From Nitrobacter sp051535235 (GTDB lineage: Bacteria > Pseudomonadota > Alphaproteobacteria > Rhizobiales > Xanthobacteraceae), in NCBI RefSeq assembly GCF_051535235.1, contig NZ_JBPPLZ010000006.1, positions 189,259 to 253,258 of the forward strand: a stretch of 64,000 nucleotides of DNA, read 5' to 3'. The notes beneath the pieces are model-generated. The model made no database searches and was not told where the DNA came from. It worked only from the letters and a program-made list of their open reading frames with translations. The position numbers and the translations under genes were made by a program. Shown in pieces: positions 63,587 to 64,000 of this stretch (positions within the stretch are counted from its first letter, which is position 1; every line of letters starts with the position of its first letter).

Positions 63587-63720
63587 CTAGAGTCTTTCTG
63601 CTTCGGATGGAATCACAGAAGCGAGGCTCTTTGATTTGAGTTGAGCGTTTTCTTCACGCGAACCGTACCCATCCATCCGCAGGTCAAGCCCGAGAACATG
63701 CTTCGCTCGAAAACGCTATA
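63587..63720 (-). repeat. Dispersed repeat, copy C (inverted)
   Basis: The minus strand begins TATAGCGTTTTCGAGCGAAG, contains CATGTTCTCGGGCTTGACC and GGTTCGCGTGAAGAAAACGC, and ends in CAGAAAGACTCTAG. It is the same family as 23697-23804 and 59567-59687. The 63449-63913 stretch holds only repeats and one open frame on the minus strand that I do not support as a gene. Confidence 0.8.
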
Positions 63721-63913
63721 GCGGACAGTTCTGCGCGTCGATTGTCGATATCAAAAAAGCGCGGCGATCGTTTCATCAGATCCGAGATGATCTGGCTGTG
63801 AGACGTTCGATCAGAACCCACAGCAATCCCGCACAAGAATAGCAAGACCCAGGCTCTTCTCGCCCGGAGCCTGCCGAAGAAATGCCTGGATGTTGACATC
63901 ATGTGGAATCGAT

Positions 63914-63968
63914 ATATACAGTAAGATATATCCATAGGATTATATACAGCTACATATATCCATAGGAT
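63914..63968. repeat. AT-rich 28-bp-period tandem direct repeat
   Basis: Two 27-bp units, 63914-63940 and 63942-63968, share ATATACAG and ATATATCCATAGGAT and differ in three bases between. Each contains ATCC-ATA-GGAT, an inverted repeat, extended to ATATCC-ATA-GGATAT in the second. It stands out as AT-rich in a GC-rich genome. It directly precedes an ATG at 63969 whose frame runs off the window. Confidence 0.75.
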
Positions 63969-64000
63969 ATGGCCGTGGAGGGGGGCACCCCCAGGGCGTC

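Noticed and set aside
63684..63935. 83-residue minus-strand frame near the window end
   Set aside because: It runs through repeat copy C and the AT-rich repeat, has no ribosome site and no recognisable sequence.
63914..63968. CRISPR array
   Set aside because: Two direct repeats are adjacent with no spacer of CRISPR size, and no cas gene is present.
1..64000. tRNA, rRNA, riboswitch or complete insertion sequence
   Set aside because: I looked in the gaps, including upstream of thiD and msrB, and saw no cloverleaf, TPP or SAM riboswitch core, or transposase.

Overview
The window looks like the chromosome of an alphaproteobacterium of the Nitrobacteraceae/Bradyrhizobiaceae group (Rhodopseudomonas, Bradyrhizobium, Nitrobacter, Afipia type). 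The reasons are high G+C, an alphaproteobacterial flagellar set (fliX, flbT, flaF, a DUF6468 gene, motE, a FlgJ without muramidase), a YumC-type ferredoxin-NADP reductase beside an adrenodoxin-like ferredoxin, and dispersed palindromic repeats typical of that family. The genus cannot be fixed from the sequence alone.
Layout. 0.2-5.2 kb: activated-sugar genes on the plus strand (UDP-glucuronate 4-epimerase type, GDP-mannose pyrophosphorylase/isomerase, Gfo/Idh/MocA dehydrogenase, DegT aminotransferase), then murJ. 6.8-13.4 kb: metabolic genes (orphan molybdenum hydroxylase subunit, CHRD exported protein, RAM-domain protein, thiD, an unknown, a dipeptide epimerase). 13.5-16.3 kb: an Mla-type lipid transport operon (mlaE, mlaF, mlaD). 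16.4-22.1 kb: a giant membrane-anchored coiled-coil protein facing a histidine phosphotransfer gene across a region with CtrA-type TTAA boxes. 22.3-31.7 kb: ferredoxin and its reductase, a GDSL hydrolase, an orphan LPG-synthase-type membrane protein, small membrane proteins, SixA, an FAD oxidoreductase, MsrB.
31.9-63.4 kb is a large flagellar region: flgE-flgK-flgL; flbT facing two flagellin genes; flaF; an uncharacterised small gene; flaG-like, flgN-like, flgJ, flgI (minus); fliX and dksA (plus); then an island with an hsp20, an hsp20 remnant, a cNMP-patatin lipase and a small secreted protein; then flgF-flgG-flgA-flgH (minus) facing fliL-fliM-DUF6468-motE and a very large TPR protein. A pyridoxal-dependent decarboxylase sits between flgL and flbT.
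Regulation can be read in part. One perfect and several near-perfect sigma-54 promoters (TGGCAC-N5-TTGC) precede flgE, flgF, flgI and probably fliL and the flaG-like gene. CtrA-type sites (TTAA-N7-TTAA, or half-sites TTAACCAT) precede flagellin 2, the coiled-coil/HPt pair, the TPR gene, fliX/flgI and flgF/fliL. This matches a cell-cycle-coupled CtrA/FliX/sigma-54 flagellar hierarchy as known in Caulobacter, but it is inferred from motifs only. The last 0.5 kb holds repeat elements and an AT-rich tandem repeat. The most promising undescribed elements are the giant coiled-coil protein with its HPt partner, the large TPR protein, and the small unknown gene after flaF.
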